Shown here piece by piece: positions 25,137-35,711 of a stretch of DNA of 64,000 nt. The notes below the pieces were generated by a model. The model did no database searches. It was not told the DNA's origin and saw nothing but the letters and a program-made list of their open reading frames with translations. The position numbers were made by a program, and so were the translations under genes. The DNA lies in contig CAWGMT010000006.1 in NCBI GenBank assembly GCA_963823675.1, forward strand, positions 310,001-374,000. Direction: 5' to 3'. The stretch's first letter is position 1. Every line of letters begins with the position of its first letter. Source of the stretch: CAWGMT01 sp963823675 (lineage in GTDB: Bacteria > Planctomycetota > Planctomycetia > Isosphaerales > Isosphaeraceae).

Positions 25137-28100
25137 ATGATAGTCTGTCCGAGCCGAGAGCAACTCTCGAATTTCTTGGCGGAGCGAACCATCGAATTCG
25201 AAGGTTTGGATTTGCACGCGCACATGCAATCATGCCCGAGGTGCCGACAGATCTTTGCTGCGTTGTCTCGCGACGGCACGATGGAATCTGTCGCCGACGA
25301 GTTCCCCACCAACGCATCCGTGGCGGACGATTCTGACGCGTCGAGTGGGTCGTCGCAAACCTGGCCCGAACCGGCGGAGCCAAACATCGAACCAGACTCC
25401 GGGCCGTCTTTCGCCGAAACGATCGACGTCTCGACAGCGCCGAGCCCGAGGAAAGAGCCCGGTTTGCGTTCCCCGGGAACGATCGAGATGCCCGAGCACG
25501 CTCTTGAGACAGTGCAGGCGACGGGCGATTTCGGCGGTAGGAAGATAACCAGCGGCGCTGACGAGGAAACGGCGATATCGTTGAGTACGGCCACCTCGAT
25601 ATCCGGTGTGTTGCCCCCGTCGCCCTCCTTTCTCGCGGATTCGCAGGCGCTGACCCTGGTGGTGGCAACAAATTCGGGTCAGACTACCGACGGGGGTCCA
25701 GGCGCGCGGCCTGATTCGCGCAAGGCCCCGCAGCGCTCGTCGGCCGCGCCGGCGATGTTTCTCAAGAACGGACCGCGCGACTACGAGCTGCTCGGCGAGT
25801 TAGGCCGGGGGGGCATGGGTGTCGTCTACAAGGCCCGCCACCGCGGGTTGAACCGGCTCGTGGCCCTGAAGATGATCCGCGGCGCCTATGCCGACGAGAT
25901 CCAGATCGCCCGGTTCAAGATCGAAGCGGAAGCGGTCGCGACGCTTCGCCATCCGAACATCCTCCAGATTTATGACATCGGCGAATCCGAAGGCTCTCCC
26001 TACGTGGCGCTCGAGCTGCTCGAAGGGGGCAGCCTGGCCGATCGGCTGCGCGGGACGTCCTTGCCGCCTAAACAGGCGGCCGAGTGGATGGTCCCACTGG
26101 TCATGGCGATGGACGCCGCCCATCGGGCCGGAATCGTCCATCGCGACCTCAAGTCGGCCAACATCCTTTTCAGCGGCGACGGGGTCCCCAAGATCACCGA
26201 CTTCGGCCTGGCCAAGCGGCTCGAGATGGACGAGGGACAGACGCATACGGGCCAGATCATGGGCACGCCGAGCTACATGGCGCCTGAGCAAGCCCGCGGA
26301 GACACCAAATTGGCGGGCCCGCCGGCCGATATTTACTCGCTCGGCGCGATGCTCTACGAAATGCTCACCGGCCGGCCCCCCTTCAAGGGGATCTCGGCGA
26401 TCGAAACCGTCAAGCAGGTCATCGAGGAAGAGCCCATTTCGCCATCGCGGGTGCAATATCGCGTGCCGCGCGACCTCGAGACAATCTGCATGAAGTGCTT
26501 GCAGAAAGAGCCCCGCAAGCGCTACGCCACCGCCAAGGACATGGCCGACGACCTCAGCCGATACCTGGCCGGCGAGCCGATCAAGGCACGCCGGACGCCC
26601 CTCGTCGAGCGCGCCTACAAGTGGACCAAACGGCACCCGACCGCCGCCACACTCCTCTTCTTCGGCGTCGTGGGTTTCATCACGTTGCTTTCCACCGGGT
26701 TTCTGTACTGGAATAACAAGCGGAATCTGGAACGAAACGTCTTGCAACACCTGGCCCGAGTGAACGAGCAGACCGGCATCGACCTCCTCCAGGCCAGGGA
26801 CTGGATGTCGAAGGACGACCTGATTGCGGCTCAGGGATTGCTGACACGCCGCCAGACAATTCTCGATGGCGAGGACGATATCAGGCTCGCGAGCCAGCGG
26901 GAGCGGACCGCGCTCTTATTGGCCGACGTCGAGAAGGGGCTCGCGGCCGAGCAAGCGCGGCTGGCCGACGAAGAGGCCAGGGCGGAAATCCAGAAAAGCT
27001 ATCGCCGGTTCCTCGACCACCGCAAGGAAGCTCTCTATCGCGATACGCAGTTTACCGGCGTCACTCTGCCCGCCAACCTCGAATTGACCCGAAAGGCGGC
27101 CGAGGCGGCGCTCGGCGTCTTCGGCCAAGGGCGCGGCGGTGACGACTGGCAGCAGGGCCCCCTTCCCGCCGCGCTGTCGCAGGAAGAGCAGGCCGAGGTT
27201 CGGGATGGCTGCTACGAGCTTCTCCTGGTACTTGCCGAAGCCGTGGCCGCCCAGGGCCCGGCCCAGGTCAACCGCGCTCTGTCGATCCTCGAAAGCGCCG
27301 ACCGGCTCAGGCCCGAGCATTCACGGGCGTATTTCCTCACGAAGGCGTCCTGTCTGGCGCTGCGGAACGATCAAGACGGCAAGAAGCGGCAACTCGCCCA
27401 GGCCGAGAAGCTCAGTCCCCAAACTGCCTTCGATTTCTTCCTGACCGGACAGCAAGAGTACAAGCTCAAGCACTATGCAGACGCGATCCGGGATTTCGAG
27501 ACCGCGCTAAGGATAAAACCCCACCACTTCTGGGCCAAGTGCTTGCAGGCGATCTGCTACATCCGAACGGCCCGGCCCGAGGCCGCGAAGGCGAACTTGA
27601 ATGCCTGCATCGAGACCGATGGCGACTTTGCCTGGCTGTACCTGCTGCGCGGCTACGCGAGCGGCCAGATCGGCAATCGATATCAACGCGCGCTCGAGGA
27701 CAGCCCAAGCCACGACCCTGGGCCAAAAAAGCTGGCTGAGCACGAATTCAACGAGGCGGAGGCGGATTTTCTCGCCGCCGCCGACCTCCTGAAGAAGGCG
27801 CCCGATGCCGATCTCCAGTTCATGTTCTTGATGAACCGCGGCTTGATTCGATTCCAGCGCGGCAGTTTCGACGGGGCCGCCGCCGACTACATGGAGGCCA
27901 TCCGGCTCAAGAAGGAGCCGTCCCTGGCCCATGCCGGGCTGGGCAACGTCTACCAAAAACTCAACAAGACGTCCGAGGCGATCGAACAGTTCACGCAAGC
28001 CATCGCAGCCAGGCCGGACCGGTCGCCGCTCTATCGCGGGCGGGCCGCGGTGCGGCTCGAACGTGCTGATTCGACCCTGGCCGACCGCGACCAAGCCCTG

Positions 28101-28972
28101 GCGGATCTGGCGATGGCGATCCAGCACGAAGACCCCAAGAATCCGGTCCTGGCCCTGGACCATACCAATCGCGCCAAGCTCTTCTTTCGCAATGAACGAT
28201 ACGAAGACGTCCTCAAGGAATGCAAGGCGGCCCTGCGAATCCTGCCTGATCAGGTGAGCGCCGCTTCGGTCCAGGCCGAGCAAGCCCAGGCCGACGCGCT
28301 CGAGTGGCAGATTCGGGCCTTGCTCAAGTTGCGCCGTTACGACGAGGCCATTCGCTCGTGCGACCAGGCGATCGCGAGGGGGAAGAAATCGGCCGTCTTC
28401 TACGAGCTGCGCGGCCTGGCCCAGGCCAAGGATGACAACTGCCCGGCGCGATCCGAGATTACGGGCTCGCCCTCGAAATCCGCCCCGGCGACCCGCATCT
28501 CTTGAATGATCGCGGCTGGGCCTATCTTCAGTTTGATTCCGCTAAACTGGCTCTGGTCGACTTCGAAGCCGCACTCAAGATCGACCCGGCCGATGCCAAC
28601 GCGTACAGCGGGCGGGGAACAGCCCACGCGCGGCTCGGCAACTACCGGGCGGCCGTGGCCGACGCCCGCGCGGCACTTCATTTCGGCAAGACCGACCCGC
28701 GGCTCACCTACAACGCAGCCCGGATCTACGCTCTGGCGGCCTCGCTTGCCGCCGGTGAACGCGGGCCGAACAGCCGGTCGGCCCTGACGCTGGCCGCCGG
28801 CTACCAGGAGATCGCCCTGCAATTGATCCGAGAAGCCATCCAGCGCGAAGCACCCGCAGGCCGCGCGGCGTTCTGGCGCGACATCATCCAGCCCGACCCG
28901 GCCTTGAGTGCGATCCGCCGGCGGCTCAATTTCGAGGACTTGATCGCGACCAGCAGGAAGCCCAGCGCGTGA
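25137..28972 (+). CDS. zinc-finger Ser/Thr kinase with TM segment and TPR tail (one frameshift)
   Basis: Start at 25137 after a GGGGGG tract. Residues 1-45 hold a Cys/His cluster (HAHMQSCPRCRQIF) like anti-sigma zinc fingers. A ~180-residue disordered region precedes the kinase domain at ~218-480: LGRGGMGVVYKARH, VALKMI, HRDLKSANIL, DFGLAKR, YMAPEQARG, all canonical and predicted active. One membrane segment follows (LLFFGVVGFITLLSTGFLYW), then a long extracytoplasmic TPR region. The frame breaks near 28440: this frame stops at 28505, while the next carries RDYGLALEIRPGDPHLLNDR and the last TPRs to 28972. The intact protein would be about 1278 residues. A giant FG-GAP gene starts just downstream. 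Confidence 0.85.
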
Positions 28973-29018
28973 GCGAGTGAATCCTTCGCTGCGAGTCATC
29001 CAACGAGGTATGCCTCTG

Positions 29019-32000
29019 ATGTTCCTCCGGAAATCGACCCGAACCGCTCCCAAGCCCGCTCCGAGCCATCGCGGCAACCTGCGTCATTCCCGCCGGTCGC
29101 CGTCGCTCTCGGCGATGTGGCTCGAACAGCGCGTTCTGCTGTCGGGAGGCGCGCCAAATCCGCCCGGACAGATCATCGCCGCCAACCCGAGCGCAACTTT
29201 GCCGGCAGCGTTTTTCCATGACTCCCAGCAACTCACGATCGGTTCCACGGTTGACCCTGAGCTCGCAGCGGGCGGCGCCGATTTCTACGCGCTCCAGCCC
29301 ACTGCGGACGGGCGGCTGATCGCCCAGGCCCACGCCGGTTCCAGCTCACTCGAGCTCCGGCTCTCGTTGTTTGACGCCGCCGGCGACCTGCTCGTCCAGA
29401 GCGACGGACAGTCCAGCGGAGCACTTGACCCCTTGATCGATCAGCATGTCGCCGCGGGCGTCGCCTACCGTCTGGAGGTTCAAAGCGTAGCCGGCGCGGG
29501 AGCCTATTCGCTGACAACCTCGCTGATCGCGGCGTCCGATCCCAATCAGACGGTGGGGATCTCCGGCAGCTTTAACGGGTGGGGCTACGTACCTCTGGCC
29601 GCCGGCGATTTCACCAGCGACGGTATCCTCGATCTCGTCGCCGTCGACGGCGTCCACGTCGGGACCGGTGACGGCACCTTCGACGCCCCCGCTCCCGCCG
29701 ATGCACTGCTCGATCCGTCGGATCAGGCTTCGGCCTCGGGGATCGCGGTCGGCGACTTCAACGGCGACGGCAAGCTCGACGCGGCCGTTGCCTTAGCCGG
29801 CAGCGACAGCGTCTCGATCTCGCTGGGCAACGGCAATGGGACGTTCCAGCCCGCGACCGTCGTCCAGCTTCCCTCGGGCAGCGAGCCCCAGGCGATCGTG
29901 GCGGGCGACTTCACCGGCAACGGCTACACCGACCTGGCCGTCGCCGACGGCGGCACGAGCAGTGTCACCATCCTAGAGAACAACGGCAAGGGTAACTTCC
30001 AGGTCCTCGAGACAATCCCGGTCGGAGCCTACCCCGACGCACTGGCCGCGGGCGACTTCGCCAACAACGGCCGCCTCGACCTGGCTGTCGCGAATTTTTA
30101 CTCATCGAACGTGACCATCCTCTCCAACCAGGGCGGGGGGGTGTTTCAGCCATCGGCGACCATTGCCCTACCGCTCTCGAGCACGCCGTCGGCCATCGTG
30201 GCGGGCAACTTCGGTACGGGTCATGTCGACCTGGCCGTGGCCGATTACAGTCGAAGCCAGGTCGACATCCTCTTAGGCCAAGGCAACGGGACGTTCCAGC
30301 TCGGCTCGTCAATCAACGTCGGGGCAGCCCCCTCTGCCATCGTCGCCGACGACTTCGGCAACGGTCAGACCGACCTGGCCGTCGCCGACGCGAACGATGT
30401 GTCGGTGCTCTTGGGCAATGGAAACGGCACATTCCAGCCGGCGATCCACACGCCCACCGGGACGGCTCCGGAGACTCTGGTCGCCCTGGTCGCCGGCGAT
30501 TTCAACGGCGACGGCCGCCTCGATCTGGCCGCGGGCAACCTCAGCTCCAACAACATCTCGGTGCTCCTGGGCAAGGGCGACGGCACGTTCGAGGAAACAG
30601 TTGCCAACCAGATGGGCAACGGCAACGACGCGGTGGCGACGGGCGACTTCACCGGCAACGGCAATCTCGGCGTCGCCGTGCTCGACTCCGGCTCAAACAG
30701 CGTGACGATCCTGCCGGGCAACGGCGACGGCACGTTCCAGCAATCGCTGACCTACGCCTTGCCCGACGGCAGCGGTGCGTCAGCGGTCGTGGCGACCGAT
30801 TTCAACAACGACGGCCGCACCGACCTGGCCGTGGCCGAGCCGGACGTCTCGGACGGCAATTATCAGTACGGCGCGGTCCAGATCTTTCTGGGCAATGGCG
30901 ACGGTACGTTCGATGCCCTGCCGGCGATTCCGGTGCCGGGGTCGCCAACGTCGCTCGTCGCGGGCGACTTCGGCAACGGCCACATCGATCTGGCCGTGGC
31001 CGATACCTCTGCGAGCACCGTCACAATCCTCATGGGCAACGGCGACGGCACGTTCACGAGCACCGAGACGATTCCGCTGGGCGTACCCTATAACCCGCCC
31101 TATCCGGTGGCAATCGTCGCGGGCGACTTCGGCAACGGCCAGGTCGACCTGGCCGTGGCCGATCGGGGCACCGATGACGTGACGGTTCTCATGAACGACG
31201 GCCAGGGGAACTTCAACGCGCTGGCGCCGATCGTGCTTGGAAGCGCCTTCTTTCCCAGCCTGTCGCTGGTCGCCGGCAACTTCACCTCCAGCGGGTACAC
31301 CGACCTGGCCGTCGCCACGTCCGACTTCTTCACCGGTAATTCCATCCAGGTGCTGCTGTGCCAGGGTAGCGGCAGCTTCACGCTCCTCGCGCCGATCACG
31401 CTCAGTCAACCGTTCAGCTCTGGCGTGACGCCCGTCGCGATCGTCGCCGGCGACTTCAACAACGACGGCCACCTCGATCTGGCCACGGCCGACTCGAACG
31501 GCAGCGGCGATGACTATTCGGTTTACCTGGGCAACGGCCAGGGCGGGTTCTCCGGCCCCACGTCCTCGCCGCTCAGCGGGCCGGGCAGTTCGACGGCCCT
31601 CGCGACGGGCGATTTCACCGGCGACGGCCAGACCGATCTGGCGATCGCCCGGACCAGTCCCGACGACGTTCAGGTCATGCTCAGCAACGGCGACGGCACA
31701 TTCTCCGACCCTGCGGTCGTCAACCTCGTTCGTCGCGAGACACCCGTGGTCGCCGATCTCAACGGCGACGGCGCTGCCGATGTCTCGGTGGTAGACGCCG
31801 CCGGCGACATCCTCTACCGCGCCGGGATACCGGGCGAGCCCGGCATCTTCGCGCCCCCCGTCACCGTCAACCCGGGCGACCCTTCGCGCGACATCGCCTT
31901 CGTCGACACCCAGTATGGTCCCGCGCTCGCCAGCGTCGACTCCAGCGACAACGCGATCTCGTTTTTCTCGCTGCGATCGACCGGCTTTGTCCTGGTCGGC

Positions 32001-35000
32001 AAGCTCCCGACCGGTTCCGAGCCGGCCGAGATCGTGGCCGCCGACCTGGACGGCAACGGCGTGACCGATCTCGTCGTCCGCGACGCCGGCGACGGGACGA
32101 TTGCCGTCTATCCGGGCAATGGGCATGGCTGGTTCCTCGCGCCGGCCGATTTATCGGTGGGCCTCGGCGCATCCGACATACAGGTCGCCGATCTGCAGCA
32201 AAACGGTCTGCTCGACATCGTCTATACCGATAGACTATCCGGCGAGGTCGGCGTCCTGGAAAACCTCGGTGGCTTGGCGTTCGCGCCGCCGGTGATCTAC
32301 CAGGCCGGCCGCGGGCCTTACGACGCCACCGGGACGGCCGATCCATCCGCTGTGACGAGCCTGGAAGACACCGACGGCGTGACCGTCGGGACATTCACCT
32401 CAGGTGGGCTCCCATCGATCGTCGCGCTTGATCCGGGCTCAAACACCTTCGGCGTCTTGACGGGATTGGGCGGTGACCGCTTCGCCAACGCGTCGGTCTT
32501 TCCGACCAGCGGCAGCGGACTGGTGGTTCGTGCGATCAACCTCGGCAACGGCGTGACGGGCCTGGCGATCCTCACCCCAGACGGGCTCTACATCGAGCCC
32601 AGCGACGGCTTCGGAGGGTTCCTGCCGGCGGTGAAGATCGACGTCGGGTTCGAGCCGAACGGCCTGACGGTCGCAAACCTCAATGGCTCGGGCGCCTCCG
32701 ATTTGCTTGTCAGCAACCCGCTTGGCGATGTCCAGGTTCTGCTGGCTAACGGCAGCGGCACGTTTCAGCCCCCCCAGAACATCGATCAGCAGGTGGCGAT
32801 GACGGCCTACGGGCCCAATCTGATCACGCCGGAGGCATTCATTTACTCGGATAAGCTTACCGATCAGGTTGTCGTCCAATCCGCCTCCGGCGTCAAGACG
32901 GTCCTGGGCGACGCGCAGTCCGGGTTGGTCTCGCCGGGAGCCATTGCGCTGGCCGACCTCAACAACAACGGGATCGACGACCTGATTGTCGCCAATAGCG
33001 GCAGCAACAACGTCCTGGTCTACCCCGGCCTGGGCAATGGCGCTTTCGCCACCGAGTCGCTCAACGATGGTCACGGCTTCTACACGGGCACAAACCCGGT
33101 AGGAATCACCGTTGCCGATGTTAACGGCGATGGCCGGCTCGACCTGATCGTCGCCGATGAGGGATCCAACGACGTTTCCATCCTGCTGAACGAGCAAGTT
33201 GGCAACAGCTTCACTTTCGTGCCGGGCCCCCGGCTCCAGGCCGGCATCGGGCCGGTTGCGACGGTGGTTGCCGACGTCTACGGCAACGGCGTGCCCGATC
33301 TCGTCGTCGCCAACAGCGGCTCGAACAACGTGATGGTGCTCCCAGGAATCGGCAACGGCTTCTTCAACGACCAGAACCCGACGGTCTACCCGGTGGGGAC
33401 CAATCCGACCTCTGTCTTCGTTGGCAACTTCACCGGCGGACAGGATCAAGAGATTGCGACGGTGAACTCGCAGTCCAACACTGTGTCGTTGGTCTCGAAC
33501 CTCGGCTCCGCGTCGCCCGTGACGCAGTCGGTTTCCAGCGGAGGCACCGATCCGGCGGCGGCCTTCGTGGTCCCGGGATCCGGTGCGGCCAGCCTGGTGG
33601 TCGCCAACAGCGGCAACGGCAGCATTTCGCTCTTCGAGGGTGGCGAAAATGGGCTCTCGCTCAATTCGGTCCTGTCAACGGCGGGCCTTCCCAATCCCTC
33701 CGCCCTGGCGCTGGCCAGCTTCAGCGACAGCGGCCTGGAATTCTGGGCGACCAACGACGGCGAGCAATCCGCCTCCCTCGTCGGTTTTCAGCTCCAGGAA
33801 AGTACCGCCGAGACCTCAGCCGCCGTGTCCACCTCGGCCACGCTCCTCTCGCTCAACGAGTCGTCGCTGGCGCTGGTCGGCACGCTCTTGACCGTCACGC
33901 TCGACTTGCAGTCCGAGACCGTCGAGTCGTCGGAGGGCGCAGCCGCGCTGGTCGCGGCGACGTCCGGCTCGTCGGGTCAGAGCTTGATCGGCATGTTCCG
34001 CCTCTCGGAGGAGGGGTTCGAAGAGCTCGCCGAAATCGCCGCTGCTCCGGGAGCGCATTCGCCGGCCGCGGCGGCCTGGGCCCGGTACGTGTCCGGCCTG
34101 GATCAAGCGATCGAGCGGGTTGGCCGCGAGGCGGACGAACAACTCTTCCAGGAGCAATCGCCGGCGAAGTCCGTGGCACCCGGCACGAGCCTGTTCCAAG
34201 AGGACGACGCAGCCGGGCAAGCCGGCACGGCCACATTCGTGGAAGAGGCCGCCCTCGAGGCCGGCCGCCGATTGGAGGCCCAGCGCGATCGTCTGGAGGC
34301 CATCGACAACTCGCTCGGCGCCTGGACCAAGGAAAGCCCCAGCGCGCTGCGATCGCTCCTGCACATTGCACCCGCCAAGGCCGTCACCAGATCGCTCACT
34401 CCGCTCGCTCAGAATGCCCCGCGTGAGACCTTCGGCTCGACGGCGCTCTTGTCTCGGCTGGTCGAATTCGACGATCGCCGCGTGGTCTGCCTCGCGGAAA
34501 ACGACGATCGTTCGCAACAGCAGGAGATCCGTGCTTCGAGGATGGTCACCCTCGCGGCGTTCTCGGCGACGGCACTCCTGGCCAGGGAAAGCCTGTTGCG
34601 CCGATCGATCTTCCTGGCCGCCGGAGCCTCCTCGCCCGACGAAAAAGCGGGTTGGCAGGGTCTCTTCCGGCATCGCGACAACCCGGTAAACCGCGCGCGC
34701 GACCGCTGCGCAAACGGAGATGACTTCCCTCGGAGCCCTGAACAACATCGTCGATCGCTCGAGAGCCGTGCGCGGCGGATCGACGGCCTGGGAAACGCCA
34801 TGATGAACCCGCGCGATCCGCAGGAAAATCCGGGAATACGCCCGCGAGCCGTGACGATGCTCGAGTCGGTCGAGGACCTGCGCGCCCTCGTCCAGCAAAG
34901 GCGCCAGACCGCCAAGGAGGCGATACCGGTCGCTCCCGGGCCTGCGCCGGCTCAGGCGCAGGTTGCCAGCCCAGCCGCCGCGCTCGATGACACCCAGCGG

Positions 35001-35699
35001 TTTCATCCGTTGCAACGACCGGGCACTGCGATCCTGGTCGTGCTCGACGACGGCGACGATGACGGCGAAGTCATCCGGATCCGGCGCGAGTCGTTCACGA
35101 TCGGCCGCGTCCAGGGCGACCTGGTCCTACCGCACGACGGCAATATCTCCGGCAGACACGCCGAGATCGTGCGACGCCTCGAGGGAGGCCGCTGGCAGTG
35201 GTACTTGCGCGACCTTCAGAGCACAAACGGCACCTTCGTGCGCGTCGCCGGCGGAATCCTTCGTAACGGCCAGGAGCTCCTGATCGGCGGACAATGTTTT
35301 CGCTTCGAATCGGCGAACGTCAACGAGGTGACTGAAACGGCAGCCGCGCCGGGCACCGTGGCGGCCACTCGCAAGTTTGTCGGCGGCTCGGTCGCCCAGG
35401 TCGCCGCGCAGATGAATCCCACGCTCGTTGCGCTCACGCCCGAGGGCGGTGAAAAACCGTACCCGCTCGATCGCCCGGATCAATGGATCGGCCGCGATCG
35501 GGCCCAGTGTTCAATCGTGCTGGAAGACCCGCTCGTCAGTCCGCGCCATGCCCGGATCTACCGCGATCCCAAGGGCAAATGGATGATCCAGAACAATCGA
35601 TCGACCAACGGGCTGTGGATGAGGATCACCGAGGTCAGTCTGGATAAGGGCGGACAATTTCAGTGCGGTGAGCAGAGGTTCCTGATCAGGACAACATGA
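29019..35699 (+). CDS. giant FG-GAP (VCBS-type) repeat surface protein, open into a double FHA module
   Basis: The start at 29019 is favoured by GAGG at 29005-29008; GTG at 28977 is an in-frame alternative. Residues ~30-45 contain MWLEQRVLLSGG, the LEPR-type motif near the N-terminus of planctomycete surface proteins. A domain of about 150 residues follows (FYALQPTADGRLIAQAHAGS). Then come some twenty or more FG-GAP units, each with a calcium-loop core such as AGDFNGDGRLDLA and VLLGNGNGTFQP, building beta-propeller blades. After residue ~1560 the protein becomes helical (RESLLRRSIFLAAGASSP). The frame passes 34800 without a stop into two FHA domains. Extracellular propellers joined to cytoplasmic-type FHA domains are unexpected; two genes may be meant. 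Confidence 0.8.
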   Translation: MFLRKSTRTAPKPAPSHRGNLRHSRRSPSLSAMWLEQRVLLSGGAPNPPGQIIAANPSATLPAAFFHDSQQLTIGSTVDPELAAGGADFYALQPTADGRLIAQAHAGSSSLELRLSLFDAAGDLLVQSDGQSSGALDPLIDQHVAAGVAYRLEVQSVAGAGAYSLTTSLIAASDPNQTVGISGSFNGWGYVPLAAGDFTSDGILDLVAVDGVHVGTGDGTFDAPAPADALLDPSDQASASGIAVGDFNGDGKLDAAVALAGSDSVSISLGNGNGTFQPATVVQLPSGSEPQAIVAGDFTGNGYTDLAVADGGTSSVTILENNGKGNFQVLETIPVGAYPDALAAGDFANNGRLDLAVANFYSSNVTILSNQGGGVFQPSATIALPLSSTPSAIVAGNFGTGHVDLAVADYSRSQVDILLGQGNGTFQLGSSINVGAAPSAIVADDFGNGQTDLAVADANDVSVLLGNGNGTFQPAIHTPTGTAPETLVALVAGDFNGDGRLDLAAGNLSSNNISVLLGKGDGTFEETVANQMGNGNDAVATGDFTGNGNLGVAVLDSGSNSVTILPGNGDGTFQQSLTYALPDGSGASAVVATDFNNDGRTDLAVAEPDVSDGNYQYGAVQIFLGNGDGTFDALPAIPVPGSPTSLVAGDFGNGHIDLAVADTSASTVTILMGNGDGTFTSTETIPLGVPYNPPYPVAIVAGDFGNGQVDLAVADRGTDDVTVLMNDGQGNFNALAPIVLGSAFFPSLSLVAGNFTSSGYTDLAVATSDFFTGNSIQVLLCQGSGSFTLLAPITLSQPFSSGVTPVAIVAGDFNNDGHLDLATADSNGSGDDYSVYLGNGQGGFSGPTSSPLSGPGSSTALATGDFTGDGQTDLAIARTSPDDVQVMLSNGDGTFSDPAVVNLVRRETPVVADLNGDGAADVSVVDAAGDILYRAGIPGEPGIFAPPVTVNPGDPSRDIAFVDTQYGPALASVDSSDNAISFFSLRSTGFVLVGKLPTGSEPAEIVAADLDGNGVTDLVVRDAGDGTIAVYPGNGHGWFLAPADLSVGLGASDIQVADLQQNGLLDIVYTDRLSGEVGVLENLGGLAFAPPVIYQAGRGPYDATGTADPSAVTSLEDTDGVTVGTFTSGGLPSIVALDPGSNTFGVLTGLGGDRFANASVFPTSGSGLVVRAINLGNGVTGLAILTPDGLYIEPSDGFGGFLPAVKIDVGFEPNGLTVANLNGSGASDLLVSNPLGDVQVLLANGSGTFQPPQNIDQQVAMTAYGPNLITPEAFIYSDKLTDQVVVQSASGVKTVLGDAQSGLVSPGAIALADLNNNGIDDLIVANSGSNNVLVYPGLGNGAFATESLNDGHGFYTGTNPVGITVADVNGDGRLDLIVADEGSNDVSILLNEQVGNSFTFVPGPRLQAGIGPVATVVADVYGNGVPDLVVANSGSNNVMVLPGIGNGFFNDQNPTVYPVGTNPTSVFVGNFTGGQDQEIATVNSQSNTVSLVSNLGSASPVTQSVSSGGTDPAAAFVVPGSGAASLVVANSGNGSISLFEGGENGLSLNSVLSTAGLPNPSALALASFSDSGLEFWATNDGEQSASLVGFQLQESTAETSAAVSTSATLLSLNESSLALVGTLLTVTLDLQSETVESSEGAAALVAATSGSSGQSLIGMFRLSEEGFEELAEIAAAPGAHSPAAAAWARYVSGLDQAIERVGREADEQLFQEQSPAKSVAPGTSLFQEDDAAGQAGTATFVEEAALEAGRRLEAQRDRLEAIDNSLGAWTKESPSALRSLLHIAPAKAVTRSLTPLAQNAPRETFGSTALLSRLVEFDDRRVVCLAENDDRSQQQEIRASRMVTLAAFSATALLARESLLRRSIFLAAGASSPDEKAGWQGLFRHRDNPVNRARDRCANGDDFPRSPEQHRRSLESRARRIDGLGNAMMNPRDPQENPGIRPRAVTMLESVEDLRALVQQRRQTAKEAIPVAPGPAPAQAQVASPAAALDDTQRFHPLQRPGTAILVVLDDGDDDGEVIRIRRESFTIGRVQGDLVLPHDGNISGRHAEIVRRLEGGRWQWYLRDLQSTNGTFVRVAGGILRNGQELLIGGQCFRFESANVNEVTETAAAPGTVAATRKFVGGSVAQVAAQMNPTLVALTPEGGEKPYPLDRPDQWIGRDRAQCSIVLEDPLVSPRHARIYRDPKGKWMIQNNRSTNGLWMRITEVSLDKGGQFQCGEQRFLIRTT
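34800..35699 (+). other. double FHA module; possible separate gene starting at ATG 34800
   Basis: ATGATG at 34800-34805 follows GGGAA, in the same frame as the FG-GAP ORF. From here about 299 residues form a unit of their own. A linker (ESVEDLRALVQQRRQTAKEA) precedes FHA 1, with FTIGRVQGDLVLPHDGNISG, RHAEIV and LQSTNGTFV. FHA 2 has WIGRDRAQCSIVLEDPLVSP, RHARIYRD and NRSTNGLWM. FHA domains bind phosphothreonine, so this would be a natural partner of the kinases at 25137 and 35712. A start here would solve the topology problem of the fused ORF. Confidence 0.6.
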
Positions 35700-35711
35700 C
35701 CCGGCATGCGG

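Noticed and set aside
30780..32126. 448-residue minus-strand ORF with regular Val/Gly/Asp repeats
   Set aside because: Its repeats mirror the FG-GAP repeats on the plus strand; no independent start or motif.
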